A DNA stretch of 64,000 nucleotides from Lysobacter arenosi (lineage in GTDB: Bacteria; Pseudomonadota; Gammaproteobacteria; Xanthomonadales; Xanthomonadaceae), in assembly GCF_016613475.2 (NCBI RefSeq), contig NZ_CP071517.1, forward strand, positions 992,001 to 1,056,000, written 5' to 3'. The notes under the pieces were generated by a model. The model was not told the origin of the DNA, made no database searches, and saw only the letters and a program-made list of their open reading frames with translations. This document shows positions 1 to 8,602 of the stretch, one piece after another; position 1 is the first letter of the stretch, and each line of letters starts with the position of its first letter. Position numbers and translations under genes: made by a program.

Positions 1-1
1 T

Positions 2-319
2 CGGGCCGTGTTCGAGTTCCGCAACGACAGCTGGTTCGATGACGACGTCTACGAGGCATTGCGCGGCGCCGGCGCGACGCTGTGCCTGTCCGAGCGCGAG
101 GACGCGACACCGCCGCCGCTGCTGGAAACCTCGTCGTGGGGGTATGTGCGGTTGCGCCTGGAACGCTATACCGGCCACGACCTGGCGCGCTGGGTGGAGC
201 GGCTCAACGCGACGGCATGGGAGGATGTCCATGTCTACTTCATGCACGAACCGACCGCGCCGGAATATGCGCGGACATTGATGGAGCTTGCGGCCGTGCA
301 GGAGGGCAGGGAGACATGA
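2..319 (+). CDS. DUF72 family protein, C-terminal part
   Basis: Only the last 105 or so codons are present; the reading frame is open to the window edge, so the start lies outside. The text resembles the C-terminal half of the YecE-like DUF72 (TIM-barrel) family: an F-E-F-R-N-x-S-W strand, then a W-G-Y-V-R-L-R segment, and a closing V-H-V-Y-F-M-H stretch that corresponds to the family's usual YxYFNN-type motif. The biochemical role of this family is not known. Its stop codon overlaps the start of the following hydrolase gene (ATGA), so the two are probably translated together. The assignment rests on motif recognition only. Confidence 0.75.
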   Translation, partial: RAVFEFRNDSWFDDDVYEALRGAGATLCLSEREDATPPPLLETSSWGYVRLRLERYTGHDLARWVERLNATAWEDVHVYFMHEPTAPEYARTLMELAAVQEGRET

Positions 320-987
320 CCGATCCGGTGAGCATCGTTGTCGAATCAGGCGAGCAGGTCTCCGGCCTGCTGCAGGCACCTTCCGATGCATTGGCGTGCT
401 ACGTGCTTGCCCATGGAGCAGGTGCAGGAATGACCCATGCGTTCATGGCGGCGGTGGCCGACGGACTGGCCGAGCGATCGGTGGCCACGCTCCGCTATCA
501 GTTCCCCTACATGGAGCGCGGTTCACGCAGGCCCGATACGCCGAAGCTGGCGCAGGCGACCGTGCGCGCCGCAGTGGCGGAAGCGTCGCGGCGAATGCCC
601 GGAACGCCGTTGATTGCCGGCGGCAAGTCGTTCGGCGGACGCATGACCTCGCAGGCACAAGCGGCCTTACCCTTGCCGGGCGTGCTCGGACTGGCGTTCA
701 TCGGCTTTCCGTTGCACCCGGCGGGCAAGCCTTCGGACGATCGCGCCGACCATCTCGCGCAGGTCTCGGTACCGATGCTGTTCCTGCAAGGCACGCGCGA
801 TGAACTGGCCAGCCTCGAGCTGCTGCAGCCAGTGGTGGACCGGCTGCAGGCCCTGGCGACATTGCAGCTGTTCGCCGATGGCGATCACTCCTTCCACGTA
901 CCGGCACGCAGCGGGCGCAAGGATTCGCAGGTGATGGCGGAACTTCTGGACGTGCTGGCGAAGTGGATCGGCTCGGTGGTGCGGTAG
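316..987 (+). CDS. Alpha/beta hydrolase, KANL3/Tex30-like small family
   Basis: A 223-residue cytoplasmic alpha/beta hydrolase without a signal peptide. An A-H-G-A-G oxyanion-hole segment lies near residue 34, the nucleophile elbow reads G-G-K-S-F-G-G (Ser near residue 99), an acid-loop candidate follows L-F-L-Q-G-T-R-D, and the catalytic His sits in G-D-H-S-F. This order is typical of the short bacterial alpha/beta-family hydrolases related to dienelactone hydrolase. The substrate cannot be read from sequence. I chose the ATG that overlaps the preceding stop by four bases; the upstream in-frame extension merely shadows the DUF72 gene. It converges on the SDR gene, with only a few bases between the stops. 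Confidence 0.8.
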   Translation: MTDPVSIVVESGEQVSGLLQAPSDALACYVLAHGAGAGMTHAFMAAVADGLAERSVATLRYQFPYMERGSRRPDTPKLAQATVRAAVAEASRRMPGTPLIAGGKSFGGRMTSQAQAALPLPGVLGLAFIGFPLHPAGKPSDDRADHLAQVSVPMLFLQGTRDELASLELLQPVVDRLQALATLQLFADGDHSFHVPARSGRKDSQVMAELLDVLAKWIGSVVR

Positions 988-994
988 CAGGCGG

Positions 995-1894
995 TCAATG
1001 CGCCGTGCGCGGCACCAGCAGGTCCGACAATCCCACGCGGTGCAGCATCTCGGCGCGCAGCCGGTCGGTCACCGTGAAGCCGACGTCGGCACCGTCCGCG
1101 GCGGGGTCGACGTGGACGCGGAACGGTCGCTTGCCGACGGGCATCGCCACCGCATCGACGATCGCTTCCGCCACCAGCGACGCATCAGCGTCGGCCGGCA
1201 CTATCTCGGCAAAGGCCTGCTGGATCTGTCCGCCGAATCCGGCATACGGGCCGGCGTCGTACTCGGCGGCTCGTGCCTCGTCGTCTGGCTGGCCGCTGTG
1301 GGCGAAGTGGTTGGTGCCGCTGGTGAACGCGCCGGGCACGATGATCGAGGTCTCGATGCCCCAGCGCGAAAGCTCGCGTGCGTACTGCACGGCGATCGCA
1401 TCCATTGCGGCCTTGGCGCCGAAGTAGGGCGCCAGGTACGGCGGCGTGCCGCCGGCGACACTGCTGCTGGACACCCACACCACCAGGCCGCTGTGCTGGC
1501 GACGCAGGTGTGGCAAGGCGGCGCGGTTGACGCGTTGCGTGCTCAGCACGTTGACGTCGTACATCTGCGCGTACTGCTCCGGCGTGAATGCCTCGGCCGG
1601 GCCGAACATCATGTGGCCGGCGTTGTGGATCAGCACGTCTATGCGGCCGGTCTCGGCGATGACCTGAGCGATCGCCTGGTCGACCGAATCCTGCGACTGC
1701 ACGTCCATCTCGCCGGTGCGCAGGTCGACGCCGTTCTCGTTGGAGAAGGCCTTCATCTGCTCGACGACCGTGGCGTTGCGGCCGGTGGTGTTACGCATCG
1801 AGGCGTAGACGGTGTGTCCGGCCCTGGCGAGCGCTTCAGCGGTGAGGCGACCAAAGCCGCTGGAGGCGCCGGTGATGACGATGACGTTGTTCAT
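995..1894 (-). CDS. SDR-family NAD(P)-dependent oxidoreductase
   Basis: A 299-residue classical short-chain dehydrogenase. The N-terminal cofactor loop reads T-G-A-S-S-G-F-G, followed by the H-N-A-G variant of the NNAG motif, a catalytic Ser region (W-V-S-S-S), and the Y-F-G-A-K active-site pair. The long C-terminal part after the YxxxK helix is typical of SDRs that act on small carbonyl or alcohol substrates. A good ribosome-binding site (GGGAGAATTCC) precedes the ATG. It lies 62 bases downstream of a second SDR gene on the same strand, and both are divergent from a LysR-type gene, so a small regulated detoxification or catabolic operon is likely. The substrate is unknown. Confidence 0.9.
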   Translation of the reverse strand: MNNVIVITGASSGFGRLTAEALARAGHTVYASMRNTTGRNATVVEQMKAFSNENGVDLRTGEMDVQSQDSVDQAIAQVIAETGRIDVLIHNAGHMMFGPAEAFTPEQYAQMYDVNVLSTQRVNRAALPHLRRQHSGLVVWVSSSSVAGGTPPYLAPYFGAKAAMDAIAVQYARELSRWGIETSIIVPGAFTSGTNHFAHSGQPDDEARAAEYDAGPYAGFGGQIQQAFAEIVPADADASLVAEAIVDAVAMPVGKRPFRVHVDPAADGADVGFTVTDRLRAEMLHRVGLSDLLVPRTAH

Positions 1895-1956
1895 GGAATT
1901 CTCCCGGGTGCATCAGGCGCGTCGCCGCGATGCACCGCGAATGTGTGGATTGATGT

Positions 1957-2706
1957 TCAGATGATCCCGCCGTTGGCGCGCAGGACCTGGCCGTTGATCC
2001 AGGCACCGTCCGGGCCGGCGAGGAAAGCCACGGCGGCAGCGATGTCGGTCGGCTCGCCCAGGCGCTCCAGCGGTGCCTGCCTCGCCAGGCGGTCGATCAC
2101 TTCCTGCGGCTTGCCTTCGAGGAACAGGCGCGTGGCGGTCGGACCCGGCGCAACCGAATTGACGGTGATGCTGCGGCCGCGCAGTTCCTTGGTCAGTACG
2201 TGGCTCATCGCTTCGACCGCGGCCTTGGTCGCGGCATAGACGCCATAGGTCGCAGGCGTCAGGCCGACCACACTGCTCGACAGGTTGATGATGCGACCGC
2301 CGTCGCGCAGGCGGCGGGCAGCCTCGCGCAGGGTGTTGAAGGTGCCCTTGAGGTTGACAGAGACCTGGCTGTCGAACAGCGCATCGTCGCTTTCGGCGAG
2401 CGAGGCCAGGCGCATGATGCCGGCGTTGTTGACGAGCACGTCGACGCCACCGAAGGCGGCCTCGGCGGCCTCGAACATGCGTGCGACAGCGGCCGGATCG
2501 GCGACGTCGGCCTGGGCGCTGATGGCGCGGCCGCCGGCCTGCTCGATCTTGCCGACGAGGGCTTCGGCTTCGTCCGGCGAACCGGCGTAGTTGACGACGA
2601 CGGTGGAGCCATCGGCCGCGAGGCGCTCGGCGATGGCGGCGCCGATGCCACGGGAGGCACCGGTGACGAGGGCGGTCCTAGTGGAAGTCCGGGGGGAGGT
2701 GTTCAT
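1957..2706 (-). CDS. SDR-family oxidoreductase, FabG-like
   Basis: A 249-residue short-chain dehydrogenase of standard length. It shows the T-G-A-S-R-G-I-G cofactor loop, N-N-A-G-I-M, L-S-S-S catalytic strand, Y-A-A-T-K active site and the conserved P-G-P-T substrate loop, ending with the usual A-F-L-A...G-Q-V-L-x-x-N-G-G segment. This resembles glucose/ribitol-type SDRs with broad ketone reductase activity; it is not the fatty-acid-cluster fabG, because no fab genes are nearby. The ATG has AAGGA eight bases upstream. It is the promoter-proximal gene of a two-SDR unit facing away from the LysR gene. Confidence 0.88.
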   Translation of the reverse strand: MNTSPRTSTRTALVTGASRGIGAAIAERLAADGSTVVVNYAGSPDEAEALVGKIEQAGGRAISAQADVADPAAVARMFEAAEAAFGGVDVLVNNAGIMRLASLAESDDALFDSQVSVNLKGTFNTLREAARRLRDGGRIINLSSSVVGLTPATYGVYAATKAAVEAMSHVLTKELRGRSITVNSVAPGPTATRLFLEGKPQEVIDRLARQAPLERLGEPTDIAAAVAFLAGPDGAWINGQVLRANGGII

Positions 2707-2834
2707 GGCGGGATTCCTTGGGTTTCGCGCCGGGGATCGGCGGCGTGGGGATAGTCTGGCGAGGCCGCGCCTGGAGATAATCCACCGGAATTTGGTATTA
2801 CTGTTTCCCCTGAGCGAACAATGGGAGACTCCCC

Positions 2835-3739
2835 GTGGACCGGTTCGACGTGATGCGGCTGTTCGTCAGGATCGTCGAGCGCCGCAGCTTCACCCAGGCC
2901 GCGCACGACATGGACGTGCCGCGTTCGACCTGCACCAAGGTCATCCACGATCTGGAGGAGCGACTGGGCGCGCGCCTGTTGCAGCGGACCACGCGCGTGG
3001 TGCGACCGACGCTGGACGGCGAGGCGTACTACCGGCGTTGCCTGGGCATCCTCGACGACATCGAGGACGCCGACGACGTGTTCCGCAATGCGATGCCCAA
3101 GGGCGTGCTGCGCGTGGAAGTGCAGGGCACGATCGCGCGCCACTTCCTGCTGCCGGCGCTGCCGGCATTCTTCGAACGCTATCCCGACATCGAGCTGTCG
3201 ATCAGCGAGGGTGAGCGCTGGGTCGACCCTGGTGCAGGAAGGCGTGGACTGTGCGCTGCGCTACGGCCAGCTGCGCGATAGCGAACTGGTGGCCCGCCAG
3301 GTCGGGATGCTCGAGCGGCTTACCGTCGCCACGCCCGACTACCTGGCCCGCTTCGGCACGCCGTCATCGATTGACGAGTTGGAAGGCCACCGCGTGGTCG
3401 GCCTGCGCTCGATCTCCACCGGGCACATCACGCCGATGGAGTTCGGTCAGGGCAGCCAGTCGCGCACCGTCAGCCTGCCTTGCATCCTCTCGGTGACCGG
3501 CACCGAGAGTTACCTGGCCGGCATCCGCCTGGGCCTGGGCATGGCGCAGGTGCCGCGCTTCCACATCGAGGATGAGCTTCGCAGCGGCGCACTGGTGCCG
3601 CTGCTTGCCGACACGCCGCCACCTTCGGCGCCCGTGTCGTTGTTGTATTCACGCACGCGCCAGTTGTCGCCGCGCGTGCGCGTGTTCCTGGACTGGGCCC
3701 GCGCGCGAGTTCGCCGTGCGGCTGGCCAAGGAGAGCTGA
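2835..3739 (+). pseudogene. LysR-family regulator with two apparent frameshifts
   Basis: The N-terminal part (GTG start after TGGGAGACTCCCC) encodes a normal LysR helix-turn-helix domain and the first half of the co-inducer domain. At the CCC run 3227-3229 the reading frame shifts by one base: the protein continues with L-V-Q-E-G-V-D-C-A-L-R-Y-G in another frame, exactly where the family motif is expected. A second one-base shift near 3701-3706 (GCGCGC) restores an ordinary ending, E-F-A-V-R-L-A-K-E-S, with a stop at 3737-3739, three bases before the end of the convergent gene. The intact gene would be about 300 residues, normal for LysR. Either the gene is decayed or both lesions are read or assembly errors in repetitive GC tracts. 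It is divergent from the two SDR genes and was presumably their regulator. Confidence 0.75.
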
Positions 3740-3741
3740 AC

Positions 3742-5328
3742 TCAGCGCGAGGCGCCCGCCAGCATCGCATTGCTCGACATCCACGCAAGCGCCTGCGTGA
3801 CCGCGTCGGTGGCAAGGCGGTTGATCTGTTGTGGATCGTCGATCGTCTTGCGGCCTTCGTCGAAGGTGAGGCGCTGCTCGGCGACGGCCGCGACCAGCGC
3901 CGCCACCAGCGCCGGGCGATCGTTGCGGCCGTCCAGGAGCGGCAACAGGAACGATGCGGCCACGCCCGGTTCGAGGGAGTAGTGCCATTGACTGAACAGC
4001 CTGATCGGCGTGGCAGCGCCGAGGCCGGACAGGGCGCGTAGCGCAGGAAGAGACTTGGGCTTGGACGGGATGGCCGATTCCAGCGGCATGGGATCCAGGC
4101 GACAGTGCACCGCGTTGCCGACGATCAGCGCGCCGATGAAGGCCATCAGCTGCTCCTTTCCTTCCTCGCCCGGGGCGATGGCGTTGGCCGCCTTGACCAG
4201 CGTCGCCACCGGAACGGTTCCGGGCCAGGCCTTGGTGAGCGCGCAGATCATCGACTGTGCCACTTCGCTGGAGGCGGTGACGTTGCGCCCGTTGTCGGTC
4301 GCCCAGCTGCAGCCGTCATCGGAGGTCGGCGTGTAGTTGCCGGCGACGTGCAACTGCGAGATCCGCGAGGCATCGAGCTGGTAGCGGATCTGCCCCGTCC
4401 TCCCGGAATGCACCAGCAGCGTCTGCCGGAAGGTGCGATTGCCAAGGAAGTCGAGCAGTTGTTCCAGCCGGACCTGGTCGCCTTCGCACTCGGCGAGCAA
4501 CAGTTTTGCCTGCTCCGCGCCGTAGTTGTCGGCGAACATGCTGCTGACATGCGCTTCGGCCAGGAAATCCAGGCCGTGTTTCCGCGCGCCCGCCAGGAAG
4601 TCGCGGAAGTAGCACGGCGAGTTGCACAGCTCCAGGTATTCGTGGGCGAGGTAATAGTCCTCGCCGTGGCGGATCGTGTCGATGTTGTCGCCCATGATCT
4701 TCGCCAGGACGCTGCCCTGCGGCGCCATGTCGTGCAGGAAATCGACCATGCCGCGGGCGTAGGCGAGTCGCTCGCCGGCATCGGTGCGGCCGTTCGCGCG
4801 CAGCAGCATCGCATCGCGCACGACTTCCTTGGCCTTCCATCCCGGATAGGTGTTGTAGCTGACGTAGGCGATGCCATCCGGGGCCAGGCATTGGCTTGCA
4901 ACTCGCACGATCGCTTCCTGCACCTCCGGTGGCACCCAGCTGTAGACGCCATGACAGATGATGTAGTCGAACTCGCCCAGGCTCTCGTCGAGATCGGCAA
5001 TGCTGGCCTGGACCAGGCGCAGGTTCTTCAGCCCCATCGCGGCGATGGCGCGTTGCCCGGCATCCACCTGCACCTGCGACAGCTCGATGCCCGTCACTTC
5101 GGCGTGCGGGTAACGCGCCGCGAACGGGATCAGGTTGCCGCCGGCGGCACAGCCCAGCTCGAGCACGCGGGCACGCTCCGGGGCGGGGGCGTCGAGGCCG
5201 AACAGGTGCGCGACCGTGCGCAGGTGTTCCGGGGCAGTCACCTGGAACGCACCGGAGAGGTAGGGAAATTCGTCGTAGGTCCGGCCGATCTGTTCCGTAA
5301 GCGTCGTCATGGTCCGTTGCGATAGCAC
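3742..5328 (-). CDS. Class I SAM methyltransferase with regulatory domain
   Basis: A 528-residue protein. The N-terminal 200 residues form a Rossmann methyltransferase: V-L-E-L-G-C-A-A-G-G (motif I), a G-I-E-L-S acidic strand end, and an I-C-H-G-V-Y-S-W-V-P segment. The middle part, with F-R-D-F-L and an N-Y-x-P-T stretch, matches the methyltransferase regulatory domain found in bacterial two-domain methyltransferases. The C-terminal region resembles the winged-helix/PKMT tail of that group. Known relatives are linked to O-antigen or protein methylation, but the substrate here is unknown. The start codon is GTG, ten bases after GGAGG; an internal ATG six codons later is the alternative. Confidence 0.8.
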   Translation of the reverse strand: MLSQRTMTTLTEQIGRTYDEFPYLSGAFQVTAPEHLRTVAHLFGLDAPAPERARVLELGCAAGGNLIPFAARYPHAEVTGIELSQVQVDAGQRAIAAMGLKNLRLVQASIADLDESLGEFDYIICHGVYSWVPPEVQEAIVRVASQCLAPDGIAYVSYNTYPGWKAKEVVRDAMLLRANGRTDAGERLAYARGMVDFLHDMAPQGSVLAKIMGDNIDTIRHGEDYYLAHEYLELCNSPCYFRDFLAGARKHGLDFLAEAHVSSMFADNYGAEQAKLLLAECEGDQVRLEQLLDFLGNRTFRQTLLVHSGRTGQIRYQLDASRISQLHVAGNYTPTSDDGCSWATDNGRNVTASSEVAQSMICALTKAWPGTVPVATLVKAANAIAPGEEGKEQLMAFIGALIVGNAVHCRLDPMPLESAIPSKPKSLPALRALSGLGAATPIRLFSQWHYSLEPGVAASFLLPLLDGRNDRPALVAALVAAVAEQRLTFDEGRKTIDDPQQINRLATDAVTQALAWMSSNAMLAGASR

Positions 5329-5618
5329 TGGTGGGAGTCCTCCAGTCTAGGAAGCGGACCCGCAACGGATCGTTTGTCCGGGCGCTGAAAATTGCTCGGG
5401 TCGCTGCGAATATTTCTCGTGATCGCAGTCATGGCTGGAGCGACCGCGCGTCACTCGCGTACCGCGCCAGTCGGCTTCGAGCCCCCGTATCTTGTTGCTG
5501 GCGCGCTGGTTGCCTAGACTCCGGCACCAGGGGGCTGCATCCGCCAGAGCGGTGTGGCGAAGGGCATGCGACCGGTTCCCGGCGCGGCCCGGTCGATGTT
5601 TCGCATCAGGGGAATCCA

Positions 5619-6077
5619 ATGAAGCAAGTGGCAGCAACTGTTGCGGCAGCCGTGCTGCTGGCGTCGTCGATCCTGCGGCCGGCTGTGGCCGGCCCTTACG
5701 GAGATGACCTGTCGAAATGCCTGGTCAAGTCGACGAGCTCCGAGGACAAGTCGCAGCTGGTGGAGTGGATCTTCTTCTCGATTGCACTGAACCCTCGCGT
5801 GTCGGGATTGACGAGCATCCCCGATGCCAAGCGCGACGAAGCGAACGTGAAGACGGGTGAGCTGTTCACCCGGCTGATTGCCGACTCCTGCAAGGCCGAA
5901 ACACAGCACGCTGTGAAGTACGAAGGCACGGCCGCCATCAGTGGTGCCTTCCAGTTGCTCGGCCAAGTCGCGGCGCAGGAGATCTTTGCCGATCCGGCGG
6001 TGGTGAAGGGAACCGAAGCCTTCGCCAAGTACATCGACAGCGATCGCATCGAAAAGGCGCTCGGCGCGTCGAAGTGA
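5619..6077 (+). CDS. Secreted protein of unknown function
   Basis: A 152-residue protein with a clear signal peptide (positive start, hydrophobic Ala/Val/Leu core, cleavage after R-P-A-V-A-G or close by). The mature part has two cysteines (C-L-V-K and S-C-K-A) that could form a disulfide, and mostly helical composition with an S-G-A-F-Q-L-L-G-Q stretch. I do not recognise the family. The gene stands alone, with about 290 bases of non-coding DNA upstream, in which I see no strong site, and MsrB downstream. An AGGGGAATCCA ribosome-binding site supports the ATG. Confidence 0.7.
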   Translation: MKQVAATVAAAVLLASSILRPAVAGPYGDDLSKCLVKSTSSEDKSQLVEWIFFSIALNPRVSGLTSIPDAKRDEANVKTGELFTRLIADSCKAETQHAVKYEGTAAISGAFQLLGQVAAQEIFADPAVVKGTEAFAKYIDSDRIEKALGASK

Positions 6078-6268
6078 TGTTGTAAATCGGCGGCGCAGAC
6101 CCTCTTCGGCCGCCGCCGATACATTGGCTTACAAACCCCCACTGCACACGTCGCCGATTCGGGGTCATGGCTGGAAAAGAGCATCCCGATGGCGCAGAGT
6201 CCTGCGCATTGGACTCGCTGCCGGCGCCCCCATCTCATTGGGACGCCCAATCCGCCCAGGAGACCCCC

Positions 6269-6718
6269 ATGAGCGACTACCGCAAGACTCCCGAAGCCCT
6301 CGCCAAGTTGACCCCCGAGCAGTACCGCGTGACCCAGGAAGGCGCCACCGAGCGTCCGGGCACCGGCGAGTACCTGCACAACGACAAGGTTGGCATCTAC
6401 GTCGACATCGTCTCGGGCGAACCGCTGTTCGCGTCCTCGGCGAAGTTCGATTCCGGTTGCGGCTGGCCCAGCTTCACCAAGCCGATCGGACCGGCCAACG
6501 TCAAGGAACTGCGCGATACCACGCACGGCATGATCCGCACCGAAGTGCGTTCGGCCAGCGGCGACAGCCACCTTGGCCATGTCTTCCCCGATGGTCCGCG
6601 TGACCAGGGCGGCCTGCGCTACTGCATCAACTCGGCGTCGCTGCGCTTCGTCCCGCTCGAGGAGATGGAAGCGGCCGGTTACGGCCCCTGGATCGACCAG
6701 GTCGAAGACGTCCGGTAA
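6269..6718 (+). CDS. msrB: Peptide-methionine (R)-S-oxide reductase MsrB
   Basis: A 149-residue MsrB, cytoplasmic because no signal peptide is visible. Family motifs are all present: [11 protein letters not shown] with the resolving Cys, [17 protein letters not shown] and the catalytic Cys in R-Y-C-I-N-S. The two CxxC pairs that bind zinc in E. coli MsrB are missing, so this is the zinc-free form. It repairs methionine-R-sulfoxide in oxidised proteins, using thioredoxin. The start ATG follows CAGGAGACCCCC. The next gene, an Rrf2 regulator, starts seven bases after the stop and is likely co-transcribed. Confidence 0.95.
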   Translation: MSDYRKTPEALAKLTPEQYRVTQEGATERPGTGEYLHNDKVGIYVDIVSGEPLFASSAKFDSGCGWPSFTKPIGPANVKELRDTTHGMIRTEVRSASGDSHLGHVFPDGPRDQGGLRYCINSASLRFVPLEEMEAAGYGPWIDQVEDVR

Positions 6719-6725
6719 CCGACCG

Positions 6726-7250
6726 GTGAGCTTCATCACCACCGGTGTCGAGTACGGCCTGCACTGCCTGACCTACCTGGTGGGGCCGCCGCACGGTGCC
6801 CGTGAAGCCTCGGTCCGCGACCTGGCGGAGTTGCAGAGCGTGCCCGCGGACTTCCTCGCGAAAGTGTTCACCAAGCTGCGTCGCGCCGGCCTGGTGAATG
6901 CCTCCGAGGGAGTCCGGGGTGGCTTTGCGCTCGCGCGTCCGGCGGCGTCGATTTCGGTGCTCGACGTGGTCGAGGCCATCGACGGCAAGCGCAGCCTGTT
7001 CGAGTGCAATGACATCCGCGGCAACTGCGCGATCTTCCAGGGGCGCGCACCGCGGTGGGCGACGACGGGAACCTGCTCGATCCATGCCGTCATGCTCGAA
7101 GCCGAGAAGCACATGCGGCGGTCACTGGCCGAGCATTCCCTTGCCGACCTCGCCGATGCGATCGGCAGCAAGGCGCGCCAGGACTACGGCGACGACATCC
7201 GTGCCTGGCTGGGCACCCGCGCGGAGCAGAAAGTGCGACAGCCCGGCTGA
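6726..7250 (+). CDS. Rrf2-family transcriptional regulator
   Basis: A 174-residue regulator. The N-terminal winged helix has the Rrf2 pattern (E-Y-G-L-H-C-L-T-Y-L, V-R-D-L-A, F-L-A-K-V-F-T-K-L-R-R-A-G-L-V, G-G-F-x-L-A-R) followed by the I-S-V-L-D-V-V-E-A-I-D-G dimer helix. Three cysteines follow, spaced C-x6-C-x15-C, in the place where IscR and NsrR bind an iron-sulfur cluster, but with a longer second gap. This suggests a redox-, NO- or iron-sensing repressor. The start is taken at GTG 6726, because the ORF further upstream only shadows msrB. No strong ribosome-binding site is visible, which fits translational coupling to msrB. Confidence 0.82.
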   Translation: MSFITTGVEYGLHCLTYLVGPPHGAREASVRDLAELQSVPADFLAKVFTKLRRAGLVNASEGVRGGFALARPAASISVLDVVEAIDGKRSLFECNDIRGNCAIFQGRAPRWATTGTCSIHAVMLEAEKHMRRSLAEHSLADLADAIGSKARQDYGDDIRAWLGTRAEQKVRQPG

Positions 7251-7262
7251 CGCCGCCATCGA

Positions 7263-8591
7263 TCACGTCGGTTTCATACGCCCCTGAGCGGCGTCGACCA
7301 TCGAGTAACCGTGCTCGACGAAGAACTCGAACTCCGGCCAGTAGTGTTGCAGGAATCCCTGCACGGGCCAGGCGGCGGCCTCGCCGAATGCGCAGATGGT
7401 GTGGCCCTCGATGTGACGGGATACTTCCGCCAACCGGTCCAGGTCGTCGCGGGTCGCCCGCCGGTTGACGATGCGGTCGAGCAATCGATACATCCAGCCG
7501 GTTCCCTCCCGGCACGGCGTGCACTGTCCGCACGACTCGGACATGTAGAAGCGCGAGATCCGATGGCAGGCACTCACCATGCAGGTGGTGTCGTCCATCA
7601 CGATGACCGCGCCCGATCCCAGTCCGGAACCGGCCTGGCGCAGCGAGTCGAAATCCATGTCGATCTGCATGACCAGATCGGCGGGGATCACCTTCATCGT
7701 CGTGCCGCCCGGAATCACTCCCTTCAGCTTGCGTCCTTCGCGCATGCCACCGGCCAGCGCGAGCAGGTCCGCGAACGGAGTGCCCAGCGGCACCTCGTAG
7801 TTGCCCGGCCGCGCGACATGACCGCTGACGGAGAAGATCTTGGGCCCGCCGTTGTTGGGCTTGCCGATGCCGAGGAACCACTCGGCGCCGTTGCGCATGA
7901 TCGCCGGCAAGGACGCGAAGGTCTCAGTGTTGCAGATGGTCGTGGGCCGGCCATAGAGGCCGAAGGCCGCCGGGAATGGCGGCTTGTAGCGGGGCAGGGC
8001 CTTCTTGCCTTCGAGCGATTCCATCAGTCCGGTTTCCTCGCCGGCGATGTAGGCGCCCGCGCCCAAAACGTTGTGGATCTGCACGTCGATGTCGCTGCCG
8101 AGGACGCCAGCACCGAGCAGTCCGGCACGGTAGGCCTCTTCGGTTGCCTGCTGGGTCCGCTCGAACGGTTCGTGGTGGAACTCGCCACGCAGGTAGTGAT
8201 AGACCACGCTGGCGCCGGTGCAGTACGACGCGATCGCAAGGCCTTCCAGGACCGCGTGCGGATTGAACCGCAGCAGGTCGCGGTCCTTGCACGTGCCTGG
8301 CTCGGCTTCATCGGAGTTGCAGATCAGGTACTTCTGCCCGGTATCGTCGCGTGGCATGAACGAGAACTTCAGGCCGGTGTTGAAGCCGGCGCCGCCGCGA
8401 CCGCGCAATCCACTGAGTTTGATCTGCTCGATCAGCCCGGCCGGGTCGGGGCGCCGGGCGATGATGTCGCGCCAGGCCTGCCATCCGCCCACGCGCTCAT
8501 AGTTCTGCATCGTCCATCGTTGCTCGAAGCCGTGGGTGGTGTAGGCCACCTGGTGCGGCAGCACGTTCTGCACGGTGAAAGTCGACGACAT
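7263..8591 (-). CDS. nuoF: NuoF-like NADH dehydrogenase flavoprotein subunit
   Basis: A 442-residue protein of normal NuoF length. It has the FMN/NADH glycine loop G-R-G-G-A-G-F near residues 64-70, the G-A-G-A-Y-I-C-like segment (here A-G-A-Y-I-A-G-E-E-T) and the N3 iron-sulfur ligands S-C-G-Q-C-T-P-C-R-E-G with a fourth Cys in H-T-I-C-A-F-G. In complex I this subunit takes electrons from NADH. Here no other nuo gene is nearby: it follows aceE by 11 bases on the same strand. It may be a second NuoF copy or a diaphorase working alone or with proteins encoded elsewhere. The family call is firm; the role in complex I is not. Confidence 0.85.
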   Translation of the reverse strand: MSSTFTVQNVLPHQVAYTTHGFEQRWTMQNYERVGGWQAWRDIIARRPDPAGLIEQIKLSGLRGRGGAGFNTGLKFSFMPRDDTGQKYLICNSDEAEPGTCKDRDLLRFNPHAVLEGLAIASYCTGASVVYHYLRGEFHHEPFERTQQATEEAYRAGLLGAGVLGSDIDVQIHNVLGAGAYIAGEETGLMESLEGKKALPRYKPPFPAAFGLYGRPTTICNTETFASLPAIMRNGAEWFLGIGKPNNGGPKIFSVSGHVARPGNYEVPLGTPFADLLALAGGMREGRKLKGVIPGGTTMKVIPADLVMQIDMDFDSLRQAGSGLGSGAVIVMDDTTCMVSACHRISRFYMSESCGQCTPCREGTGWMYRLLDRIVNRRATRDDLDRLAEVSRHIEGHTICAFGEAAAWPVQGFLQHYWPEFEFFVEHGYSMVDAAQGRMKPT

Positions 8592-8602
8592 GGCGGTCGC
8601 TC

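Noticed and set aside
4105..5325. A 406-codon plus-strand frame
   Set aside because: Antisense shadow of the methyltransferase gene, with His/Val/Gln-rich composition and no family match.
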